Shown here: positions 56,477 to 64,000 of the stretch, piece after piece
How the letters are laid out: every line of letters begins with the position of its first letter
Numbering within the stretch: position 1 is the first letter of the stretch
Origin: Gillisia hiemivivida
GTDB taxonomy: Bacteria > Bacteroidota > Bacteroidia > Flavobacteriales > Flavobacteriaceae
Direction: 5' to 3'
Assembly: GCF_007997295.1 (NCBI RefSeq)
Contig: NZ_VORY01000002.1
Span: 186,001-250,000 of the forward strand
DNA length: 64,000 nt
Translations under genes and position numbers: made by a program
The notes under the pieces: generated by a model
Database searches by the model: none
Told to the model about the DNA's origin: nothing
Seen by the model: only the letters and a program-made list of their open reading frames with translations

Positions 56477-57676
56477 ATGGAGCAAAAAATAGCGTTTAAC
56501 GAAAAGATAAGGCAATCTGTACTAATAGATTATAATATTTCCAAAACGTCTACTAAAGAAGATTTTAATCAACTAACCTTTCTGGCAGCTACTATCTGCC
56601 ATGCCCCTACAGCATTTATAAGTATAATAGATAAAAATCATGTTTGGCTAAAGTCTAAAACAGGAATAGAGATAGAAGAAATTGAGCGAAAAAATTCATT
56701 TGCACAACTTACTTTAGAATCTAAACTGGATATATATTGTATCAATTATTCTAATGATCCCAAGGCTTTTGAGGATGTACAAAAATATTATAATAATAAT
56801 TACAAATTTTATGCAGGAATTCCATTAACAAACCTTCAAGGATATACTATTGGAGTTTTAAGTGTTTTAGACACAGAGGAAAGAGAACTTAAAAAAGAGC
56901 AAATAGAGGCTTTAAAGGCGTTGGGAAATCAATGTATGAAGTTGTTTGAATTTGCTAAGCAAAATAAAAAGTTTAGGGTAATTCAAAAAAAATTGAAACA
57001 GAAGTATCAGGAATTGGAGAAGTTTGCAAGTGTAGTTTCTCATGATATAAAGTCTCCATTGGCCAATATAATTTCGCTTACAGAATTACTTAAGGTCGAA
57101 AACCAAGGGAAATTTGATGAAGAAACCACTCAATACTTAAATTATCTCAATGAATCTTCTTACTCCCTTCGGAGTTATGTAGATGGGATTTTGAGCTTTT
57201 ATAGAAGCGAACATATTTTAGAGAAAGATTACGAAAATGTAGATCTTCATAATCTTCTAAGCGGCATTGCACATTTATATGATGTTGCAAACGATGTTGA
57301 AATAGATTTTCCAGAAACTGCAACATTACATCATGTTAATAAAGCAGCCCTTACACAGGTTTTTCTGAATTTGGTAACCAATGCATTAAAATATAATAGT
57401 AAAGACCACAGAAAGATCCAAATTACTTTCAAAAAGACCGAAACTTTTTATCACTTTGCCGTCATAGATAATGGAGATGGTTTTTCTGAAGAGAATTCTT
57501 CTAAGATCTTCGAGCTTTTTACTACCCTGGACACCAACGATCGTGACGGGAACGCAGGAAGTGGTATTGGGCTGGCAACTGTAAAGAAACTTATTAATAG
57601 TATGGGAGGAACTATAAAGGTGAATTCTACACCTGGAGAAGGGAGTTCTTTTCAGTTTACTATTAAACGAGTTTAA
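56477..57676 (+). CDS. GAF-domain sensor histidine kinase, paralogue
   Basis: 399 residues from the ATG at 56477; a TTG at 56459 is less likely. Same layout as the gene before: GAF domain (about 20-160), phospho-acceptor in SVVSHDIKSPLANII, G1 DNGDGFSEE and G2 GNAGSGIGLATV. G1 has D for I at one position, which may alter nucleotide handling. Tandem duplication is likely; the pair may heterodimerise. Confidence 0.88.
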   Translation: MEQKIAFNEKIRQSVLIDYNISKTSTKEDFNQLTFLAATICHAPTAFISIIDKNHVWLKSKTGIEIEEIERKNSFAQLTLESKLDIYCINYSNDPKAFEDVQKYYNNNYKFYAGIPLTNLQGYTIGVLSVLDTEERELKKEQIEALKALGNQCMKLFEFAKQNKKFRVIQKKLKQKYQELEKFASVVSHDIKSPLANIISLTELLKVENQGKFDEETTQYLNYLNESSYSLRSYVDGILSFYRSEHILEKDYENVDLHNLLSGIAHLYDVANDVEIDFPETATLHHVNKAALTQVFLNLVTNALKYNSKDHRKIQITFKKTETFYHFAVIDNGDGFSEENSSKIFELFTTLDTNDRDGNAGSGIGLATVKKLINSMGGTIKVNSTPGEGSSFQFTIKRV

Positions 57677-57736
57677 TTCCCCTAAATCACAGTATTAAAA
57701 AGCTGTTTTATATATTTGAAAAACAATTAAATATTC

Positions 57737-59656
57737 ATGCAGTTTTATCATCCAGAGGTATTATACGCGCTTGTACTGCTGATTATTCCCATTATTGTTC
57801 ATTTATTTCAGCTTAGAAAGTTTAAAACAGAGTATTTTACCAATGTAAAATTTCTCAAAAAACTTAGCCTCCAAACCCGAAAAAGCTCCAGAATAAAAAA
57901 ATGGTTAATTCTGGCTACTAGATTATTGGCGCTTACAGCTATCATTTTTGCTTTTTCTCAACCTTATTTCCCTTCTTCCAGCACACAAAATTCTAAGAAT
58001 TTAGAAACTGTTATTTTCTTAGATAATTCTTTTAGCATGCAAGCTTTGGGTAAAAAGGGAAAATTATTAGAGCGCAGTGTACAAGAATTATTAGAAAGTG
58101 ATTTTTCAGAAAAGAACATCACTTTAATTACTAATTCTGAAGATTATAAAAATCTAACTAAAGAAAATCTTCAAGACATAAAATATTCAGGAAATCAATT
58201 GGATTTCAAAACTGTGATATTAAAAGCAACGAATAGTTTTTCAAAAGATACTAGCACTTCAAAGAAATTTCTTATAATTTCTGACCTTCAACAAAATTTT
58301 GAGCTTCCAATAGATAAAAAGAATTCTGAGATTGAAATATATACGTATCAACAGGCTCCAGAGCGCAAAGAAAACATAAAGATAGATACTGCATTTCTTT
58401 CATCTGAAGCTATGGAGTCCAGAATACTGGAGCTTACAATAAGTAATACTGGTAATAGTTCTCAAAGTACACCCGTATCTCTTTATAACAACGATAAGCT
58501 AATTGGAAAAACCAGTGTTAGCTTAGAGCCAAATAGTTCTATAAATCTAACATTTCCAATCAATGATCATGAAATACCACATGGGAAGGTCCAAATAGAA
58601 GATAACGGACTGCTATTCGATAATACTCTTTATTTCTCGCTGAATAAAATTCAACCTATTAAAGTATGTAGTATAAATCAGGAAAAAAGCGACTTTTTAC
58701 AACGTATCTACACTGCTTCAGAATTTGATTATACCAGTTTTTTAGCGACTTCTATAAATTACAATGCACTGAATGATGCGGATGTTATCATTTTAAATGA
58801 AATCCCAGATCTCAATGAAATACTAGCTTCTACCCTCTCCAAATTAGCGTCAAAAAATAAAGTTTTTATCATTATTCCTTCCGCAGAAAATTTGGGTTCT
58901 AATTTTATTGATTTTTTAAATACACTTGGAGTTTCAGGTTTTGATAAGCGACAAGAAGAAGAGAAATTTATAACAGGTATAAAATTTCAGCATCCACTTT
59001 ATAAAGGAGTATTCGATAAGCAGGTTAAAAATTTTGAATACCCAAAAGTGCAAATCAATTATAATTTAAATTCAGGTTCCAATACCATTTTATCGCTGCA
59101 GGATAATCAGCCATTTTTATTTCAAAAAGATAATTCATTTATATTTTCGGCTCCCTTAAATTCTAAAAACTCAAATTTTATTCAATCTCCCTTGGTAGTT
59201 CCTACTTTTTATAAGATGGCTATTTCTAATATTAACACTCCTCCTCTATACACTTATTTAGGCAAGGAAAATAAGATCACAGTTCCAATAGCAGTGAATA
59301 ATGACGAGATCGTTAAATTGAGTTCAGAAAAACTATCTTTTATACCCCAGCAAAAAAGTTTTGATGGAAAAATAGAGATCACCACCAACGAGTTGCCACG
59401 AAATCCCGATAATTATTCCGTAGAACTAAGAGATACGACACAAATGGCTATTAGTTATAATGTAACCAGAGAGGAAAGTAAGATGATCTATGCAGATTTA
59501 GAGGGCACTAAAAATTTACAACAAATCGAGGATTTGAATGAATTCTTTATTTCTGAAGGCTATGTAGATGAAAAGAATACTTTTTGGAAATGGTTTGTTA
59601 CTTTTGCACTGTTATTTTTAATAATTGAAACTTTACTTCTAAAATATTTTAAATGA
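57737..59656 (+). CDS. BatA-domain membrane protein
   Basis: 639 residues. Begins FYHPEVLYALVLLIIPIIVH and has two N-terminal helices (about 8-24 and 58-76), the BatA double-membrane-domain pattern. A von Willebrand A-like domain follows (about 88-210, VIFLDNSFSMQA with a partial MIDAS). A further helix lies near the C-terminus. Function in Bacteroidota is not settled (stress tolerance has been suggested). Its last 4 nt overlap the dihydroorotase-like gene (ATGA). Confidence 0.85.
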   Translation: MQFYHPEVLYALVLLIIPIIVHLFQLRKFKTEYFTNVKFLKKLSLQTRKSSRIKKWLILATRLLALTAIIFAFSQPYFPSSSTQNSKNLETVIFLDNSFSMQALGKKGKLLERSVQELLESDFSEKNITLITNSEDYKNLTKENLQDIKYSGNQLDFKTVILKATNSFSKDTSTSKKFLIISDLQQNFELPIDKKNSEIEIYTYQQAPERKENIKIDTAFLSSEAMESRILELTISNTGNSSQSTPVSLYNNDKLIGKTSVSLEPNSSINLTFPINDHEIPHGKVQIEDNGLLFDNTLYFSLNKIQPIKVCSINQEKSDFLQRIYTASEFDYTSFLATSINYNALNDADVIILNEIPDLNEILASTLSKLASKNKVFIIIPSAENLGSNFIDFLNTLGVSGFDKRQEEEKFITGIKFQHPLYKGVFDKQVKNFEYPKVQINYNLNSGSNTILSLQDNQPFLFQKDNSFIFSAPLNSKNSNFIQSPLVVPTFYKMAISNINTPPLYTYLGKENKITVPIAVNNDEIVKLSSEKLSFIPQQKSFDGKIEITTNELPRNPDNYSVELRDTTQMAISYNVTREESKMIYADLEGTKNLQQIEDLNEFFISEGYVDEKNTFWKWFVTFALLFLIIETLLLKYFK

Positions 59657-60915
59657 AGCTACTCCTTAAGGCTGCCAAAATAATAGATCCAGGATCTAAA
59701 TACCATCACAAAAAGGTAGATATTTTAATTGAAGGAGGAATAATTAAAAAGATTGGCGCTTCCCTGAAAATTAAGGATGTAGATAAAGAGATCGATCTCA
59801 AAAATCTTCATGTTTCAAAAGGTTGGTTTGATAGCAGTGTGAGTTTTGGCGAGCCGGGATACGAAGAACGGGAAACTATTAAAAATGGACTTAAAGTAGC
59901 CGGGCAAAGCGGATTCACTCAAATTGCTCTTAACCCCGGAACAAACCCTGTATTAGATAATAACGGAAGTATAACTTCAGTAAAATCTAAAGCTGAAAAC
60001 AACGCGGTACAACTATTTACCATTGGAGCGCTAACCAATAAATCTGAAGGAAAAGATCTTGCTGAGTTATACGATATGCATCAAGCGGGAGCAATTTCTT
60101 TTGGAGATTATAAAAAGGCTATTTCCCATCCAAATCTTTTAAAACTCTCTTTATTGTATGCTCAAAATTTCGACGGACTTGTGCAATCCTTTCCGCAAGA
60201 CGATCAAATTGCGGGTCATGGATTAGTAAATGAGCATATTAATAGCACTTCTCTTGGACTTAATGGTATCCCAGCTCTAGCAGAAGAACTGCAAATAATC
60301 CGGGATCTTTATATTCTGGAATACACAGGCGGTAAGTTACATATTCCAACTATTTCTACTGAAAAATCTGTAAAACTGATTAAAGATGCAAAGAAAAGGG
60401 GCTTAGATGTAAGCTGTAGTGTTGCAATTCATAATTTGATATATACCGATGATGAATTAGTAGAATTTGATACGCGCTATAAAGTATTACCTCCATTACG
60501 AACCAAAGTGGACGTAAAAGCTTTACGCAAAGGAGTTCTGGACGGCACTATAGATATGGTAACTTCAGATCATACACCAATAGATCTAGAACATAAAAAA
60601 GTAGAATTTGAACATGCTCTTTATGGCACAATTGGATTAGAATCAGCCTTTGGAGCACTCTCTACTATCTTCGATCTGGATGAAACTGTTAGTCTATTAA
60701 CCAAAGGCAGAGCACGCTTTAAGATTCCCGAAGTAGAAATCAAGGAAGGAAATCAGGCTAATTTTAGCCTTTTCGATCCTGAGGAGCAAAGCACTTTCAA
60801 TAAAGAAAACATATATTCCAGTTCCAAAAATAGTATGTTCTTAGACTTAAAGATAAAAGGAAAGGTTTATGGAATTATAAATGGAACAAGATCTAGTATG
60901 CCTACTATAGGTTAA
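59653..60915 (+). CDS. Dihydroorotase homologue, probably catalytically inactive
   Basis: 420 residues with the amidohydrolase fold. Active enzymes have DMHVHFREPG; here the same place reads FDSSVSFGEPG, so both histidines are serines (S62, S64). The later HICHIST is HIPTIST and SDHAPH is SDHTPID. Metal binding is therefore unlikely. Similar inactive subunits (PyrC') support aspartate transcarbamoylase in other bacteria; whether that holds here is inference. Coupled by overlap to the BatA-like gene. Confidence 0.85.
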   Translation: MKLLLKAAKIIDPGSKYHHKKVDILIEGGIIKKIGASLKIKDVDKEIDLKNLHVSKGWFDSSVSFGEPGYEERETIKNGLKVAGQSGFTQIALNPGTNPVLDNNGSITSVKSKAENNAVQLFTIGALTNKSEGKDLAELYDMHQAGAISFGDYKKAISHPNLLKLSLLYAQNFDGLVQSFPQDDQIAGHGLVNEHINSTSLGLNGIPALAEELQIIRDLYILEYTGGKLHIPTISTEKSVKLIKDAKKRGLDVSCSVAIHNLIYTDDELVEFDTRYKVLPPLRTKVDVKALRKGVLDGTIDMVTSDHTPIDLEHKKVEFEHALYGTIGLESAFGALSTIFDLDETVSLLTKGRARFKIPEVEIKEGNQANFSLFDPEEQSTFNKENIYSSSKNSMFLDLKIKGKVYGIINGTRSSMPTIG

Positions 60916-60959
60916 TTGCATATTTTTGTAATTCATCGATCAACTAAAATTAAAACATC

Positions 60960-61286
60960 ATGAATACTACCATAGAAAATGGAAAATCTGCCGCAATTGT
61001 AGCATATCTTACTATTATTGGAACTATTATAGCTTATTTTATGAACAACGACACTAAAAATAGTTTCGCTAGTTTTCATATTAGACAAGCCTTAGGAATT
61101 CATATCACCTATTTTGTATTAGGAGCTTTTGTAAGTATTTTTGATAGTTGGATGGTTTCTTATTCCTTTTGGATCTTTATTATAATTCTTTGGGGATATG
61201 GTTTAGTAACTGCAATTCAAGGAGAACAAAAAGAAGTTCCTATATTGGGAGCACAATTTCAAAAATGGTTTAGCACAGTAAATTAA
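60960..61286 (+). CDS. DUF4870-like small membrane protein
   Basis: 108 residues with three hydrophobic segments (about 10-28, 48-66 and 68-88) and a short conserved SFASFHIRQALGI between the first two. The pattern fits DUF4870 (Tic20-like), small inner-membrane proteins of unknown function. The esterase gene starts 3 bp after its stop. Confidence 0.75.
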   Translation: MNTTIENGKSAAIVAYLTIIGTIIAYFMNNDTKNSFASFHIRQALGIHITYFVLGAFVSIFDSWMVSYSFWIFIIILWGYGLVTAIQGEQKEVPILGAQFQKWFSTVN

Positions 61287-61289
61287 AAA

Positions 61290-61949
61290 ATGACAACAAT
61301 CCCTCTTTCTTTAACACATCTTGTAAGACCCTCTTCTATAACTTCTGGTAAAGCTCCAGTATTAATCATGTTGCATGGGTATGGCAGCGACGAAAACGAT
61401 CTGTTTTCTTTTGCCAGCGAATTACCCGAAGAATTATTGATTATTTCTGCAAGAGCTCCTTATCAGCTTCAACCATACGGAAATGCATGGTACGCTATAA
61501 ATTTTGATTCAGTTCAAGGAAAATTTAGTGATAATGAACAAGCTAAGGAATCCCGAATAACGATATCTAATTTTATAGATGAAGTGATCGCCAATTATCC
61601 TGTAGATAAAGATAATATTACACTTTTAGGATTTAGTCAGGGTACCATTTTAAGTTACGCGGTAGCATTAAGTGAACCTGCTAAAGTGAAAAACGTGATT
61701 GCGCTAAGCGGCTATATAAATACTGAAATTATTTCTCCTGAATTCGAAAAGAATGATTTTTCAGATCTTTCTGTTTATGCTTCCCATGGAAGTCAAGATC
61801 AGGTAATCCCTGTAGATTGGGCAAGAAAAGCTCCAGAACTTTTGAAGGAATTAGGAATTGAACACAGCTATGCTGAATTCCCTGTGGGACACGGAGTGCA
61901 TCCACAAAATTTTACCGAACTTAAAAAGTGGCTAGTAGAGCGACTTTAA
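61290..61949 (+). CDS. Alpha/beta hydrolase, carboxylesterase/phospholipase family
   Basis: 219 residues. Nucleophile elbow GFSQGT, acid in SQDQVIP and histidine in GHGVHPQ make a full Ser-Asp-His triad, as in the bacterial carboxylesterase/lysophospholipase (YpfH-like) family. Oxyanion segment HGYGSDEND. Substrate unknown. It overlaps the convergent coiled-coil gene by 4 bp. Confidence 0.88.
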   Translation: MTTIPLSLTHLVRPSSITSGKAPVLIMLHGYGSDENDLFSFASELPEELLIISARAPYQLQPYGNAWYAINFDSVQGKFSDNEQAKESRITISNFIDEVIANYPVDKDNITLLGFSQGTILSYAVALSEPAKVKNVIALSGYINTEIISPEFEKNDFSDLSVYASHGSQDQVIPVDWARKAPELLKELGIEHSYAEFPVGHGVHPQNFTELKKWLVERL

Positions 61950-62443
61950 TCTTGTGGGTAGAGAAAAGATTTTTCTGTATTTAGGATCAGATTTTTATTT
62001 TCATCCAGCTCGTAAGATATTAGTATCTCTCCCCAGTAAGTGCCATCGGTAAAATCTGCAATGATCCATTTATGGTTTAGGATCTTTACTTTATTAACAC
62101 GCATAACTCCTTCCATTCCTGCAAAGGGAACCAGATCATTATCTTCAGCTGCTTTATTTCTACCTATAATTTCATCTTCAATGGCAAGTGCTAATTCTTT
62201 AGAATTGATTCCTGAACGTTCAAAATAAGAAATGGCTTCTTCATTTTCGGCTAAAGAGAAATAATTCAAATTCAAGTTTTCACTTTCTAATTGCTCCTTC
62301 TCCTTCTCTAATTCGGCTACTCTATCTTGAAATTTTTCTATTTTTTCCTCTTTCGAATCAAGGATCTTTTTATCGTTCACATAAATAAAAATCGTGAACA
62401 AAAACATAAATATTAATAGATAAGAAATTATTTTATTTCGCAT
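61946..62443 (-). CDS. Membrane-anchored coiled-coil protein of unknown function
   Basis: 165 residues. An N-terminal helix (about 7-23, YLLIFMFLFTIFIYV) is followed by a coiled coil (about 28-60, KIEKFQDRVAELEKEKEQLE) and a mixed domain with an acidic C-terminus. Likely anchored with the rest outside the cytoplasm. It starts at the stop of the metallo-hydrolase gene, so the two are coupled. Confidence 0.65.
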   Translation of the reverse strand: MRNKIISYLLIFMFLFTIFIYVNDKKILDSKEEKIEKFQDRVAELEKEKEQLESENLNLNYFSLAENEEAISYFERSGINSKELALAIEDEIIGRNKAAEDNDLVPFAGMEGVMRVNKVKILNHKWIIADFTDGTYWGEILISYELDENKNLILNTEKSFLYPQD

Positions 62444-63204
62444 TATATCGTGATTTTTAAATTATCGTAGGCCAAAAAAACATTTTTTGGCAAAGTAGCC
62501 TGAATCTCATCATGAAATCCTAATAAGTGGCTTATATGAGTAATATATGCTTGTTCTGGATCTACTTCAGCAATAAAAGCTAAAGCCTCTTCCAGACTAA
62601 AATGAGAATGATGTGGTTCCTGCCTAAGTGCGTTTATCACTAAAACCTTTACTCCTTTCAATTTTTCTGTTTCTTCAGGCTCAATGGTCTTAACATCGGT
62701 TAGGTAGGCAAAATTCTTTAATCTAAAACCAAATACCTGTAACCTGTTATGCATAGCATTAACAGGTGTAATTGGAAGTTTTTTGAAAAAAAAAGCTTTG
62801 TTTTCAATTTCGTTTATCTGAACACTGGGCGCCCCAGGATATTTATCATCATTATTCAAAATATACTCGAATCGTTTGTGCAAGTTTTGAAGAACCCTTG
62901 GATGTGCAAAAATTGGAATATCTCCTTGCTTAAAGAAAAATGGCCTTATATCATCTAAACCAGCAGTATGATCGTTATGCTCATGGGTAAAAAGAACCGC
63001 ATCTAGCTTCTCGATATTATTGGTTAACATTTGAGTTCTAAAATCTGGACCACAGTCAATTAAAATAGTATATCCCTCCCATTCTATCAGAACAGAAACT
63101 CTTAAACGCTTATCTTTTGGGTTTTCACTTAAACAAACTGGATGTTTGCTACCAATAACTGGGATTCCTTGTGAAGTTCCTGTGCCTAAAAATGTTATTT
63201 GCAA
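62443..63204 (-). CDS. PhnP-like metallo-beta-lactamase-fold hydrolase
   Basis: 253 residues. H74-E-H-N-D-H79 (FTHEHNDHTAG) is the HxHxDH metal motif and FLGTGTSQGIP at the start is typical of PhnP-like phosphodiesterases acting on cyclic phosphates or small phosphodiesters. No phosphonate genes lie nearby, so the substrate is unknown. Its stop overlaps the next gene's ATG. Confidence 0.88.
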   Translation of the reverse strand: MQITFLGTGTSQGIPVIGSKHPVCLSENPKDKRLRVSVLIEWEGYTILIDCGPDFRTQMLTNNIEKLDAVLFTHEHNDHTAGLDDIRPFFFKQGDIPIFAHPRVLQNLHKRFEYILNNDDKYPGAPSVQINEIENKAFFFKKLPITPVNAMHNRLQVFGFRLKNFAYLTDVKTIEPEETEKLKGVKVLVINALRQEPHHSHFSLEEALAFIAEVDPEQAYITHISHLLGFHDEIQATLPKNVFLAYDNLKITI

Positions 63205-63262
63205 TCCTGTTATTTTAATACAAAAGTAAGTATAATTTTTTTTCTACAGCCTTCTGTTTTAC

Positions 63263-63270
63263 TACCTTTG
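63263..63270 (+). promoter_or_regulatory. Candidate Bacteroidota -7 box
   Basis: TACCTTTG matches TAnnTTTG exactly and lies 35 bp upstream of the ATG at 63305. No clear TTG at -33 was found. Confidence 0.45.
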
Positions 63271-63304
63271 CTCACAGCAACCCTTTTCTTAAAAAGATAA
63301 AATT

Positions 63305-64000
63305 ATGCCGATTACCATTATGGGGGACCGTGAGTTTGAAAACGTTCCTTCAATTAAAAGTAAAGCTTTACGAATTAATCTAAATGAAAATATTTACGGC
63401 ACATTTGCCGAAATAGGTGCAGGACAAGAAACTGTAAGGAATTTCTTTAGAGCTGGTGGAGCTTCCGGTACTATTGCCAAGGCGATGAGTGCATATGATA
63501 AAGATTTTAGTGATGCTATTTATGGTGTAGAAGATGATAAAAGGTATGTTACTGAAGCTAGGTTAAAGAAAATGCTTTCTTATGAGATCAATTTAATTGA
63601 AGATCGAATCTCCAGAGATAAACATCCTAACAAATTATTCTTTAGTTACGCCAACACAGTTGCAACGATAGATTTCGCTAAGAAATACAAAGGGCACGGA
63701 TGGATAGGAATACGATACCAGGTAGATCCAAATGAAGATTATAATGAGATAAGTTTGCATATTCGTTTTCACGAAAACGATGCAAGACTTCAGCAAAACA
63801 CATTAGGGATATTGGGTGTAAACCTTATTTATGGCGCTTATTACAAGTACGATAATCCTAAAAAATTACTGAGATATCTTTACGATCATATAGATAAAGA
63901 TCAGATAGAAATAGATACTATCAACTTTTCGGGGCCACGATTTGAGAAAGTAGATAATAGATTAATGAGTCTTCAACTGGTGAAAAATGGCATGACCGAT
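63305..64000 (+). CDS. Conserved flavobacterial protein (3' end outside window)
   Basis: 232 codons open to the window edge from ATG 63305 (MPITIMGDREFENVPSIKSK). The sequence has Gly-rich, Asp-rich and long helical segments (ASGTIAKAMSAYDKDF, HPNKLFFSYANTVATIDFAK). I recall near-identical proteins of about 480 residues across Flavobacteriaceae, in places labelled nicotinate-nucleotide adenylyltransferase, but no HxGH nucleotidyltransferase motif is visible here, so I do not support that name. Confidence 0.75.
   Translation, partial: MPITIMGDREFENVPSIKSKALRINLNENIYGTFAEIGAGQETVRNFFRAGGASGTIAKAMSAYDKDFSDAIYGVEDDKRYVTEARLKKMLSYEINLIEDRISRDKHPNKLFFSYANTVATIDFAKKYKGHGWIGIRYQVDPNEDYNEISLHIRFHENDARLQQNTLGILGVNLIYGAYYKYDNPKKLLRYLYDHIDKDQIEIDTINFSGPRFEKVDNRLMSLQLVKNGMTD

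Overview
The window reads as a chromosome segment of a marine-type Flavobacteriaceae bacterium (Bacteroidota), close in style to Gramella, Gillisia or Zunongwangia. Supporting signs are the AT-rich sequence, TonB-dependent receptors with carboxypeptidase-like N-terminal domains, a type IX secretion (T9SS) sorting-domain protein, BatA and DUF5916 proteins, TAnnTTTG-type -7 boxes and very few Shine-Dalgarno sites. The assignment comes from protein style only; no rRNA or tRNA gene is visible.

Layout. 1-3.9 kb: BrkB-like membrane protein (cut by the window edge), DinB-like protein, Lrp/AsnC regulator, and an M14 carboxypeptidase divergent from an XRE regulator, with an array of palindromic operator-like sites between them. 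4.3-9.8 kb: topoisomerase IV operon (parE, small membrane protein, parC, mscL). 10-17 kb: ychF, B12-dependent ribonucleotide reductase, large TonB receptor. 17-31 kb: mostly housekeeping genes, including a ferredoxin divergent from an acyl-CoA reductase and followed by serC and serA, a TonB receptor preceded by a His/Cys-rich exported peptide, folE and msrA. 31-34.3 kb: DUF5916 outer-membrane protein and a LolD-type ATPase.

34,551-54,415 is a 19.9-kb integrated element. It interrupts a TIGR02757-family gene exactly in codon 169 (ATG): the 5' part lies at 54,418-54,921 and the 3' part at 34,290-34,550, both on the minus strand. A 603-residue large serine recombinase ends 15 bp from the right junction. 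The two ends share only the dinucleotide AT. Rejoining them gives a symmetric attP-like site with TTACCC and GGGTAA arms placed at the same distance on both sides. The element carries its own intact TIGR02757 gene, whose attachment-site region is recoded only at third codon positions, plus a decayed second copy.

The element is a defence island. Its core is one tight minus-strand run: hsdM, hsdS, a 97-residue protein, a class III nucleotide cyclase, a three-helix membrane protein, hsdR and a YgjP-like metallopeptidase. The cyclase and membrane protein look like the PycC/PycTM pair of a Pycsar anti-phage system, nested between the S and R genes of a type I restriction system. Other cargo: an AbiJ-like protein with a small partner, an orphan half-size HsdS, a DUF2188 protein, a small resolvase, a secreted papain-like protease, a MORN-repeat protein, and an HTH protein with HUH-endonuclease-like motifs beside a structured non-coding region.

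54.9-64 kb returns to the chromosome: two tandem GAF-domain histidine kinases, BatA-like protein, a dihydroorotase homologue without its metal-binding histidines, a small membrane protein, an esterase, a coiled-coil protein, a PhnP-like metallo-hydrolase, and a conserved flavobacterial gene cut by the window end.
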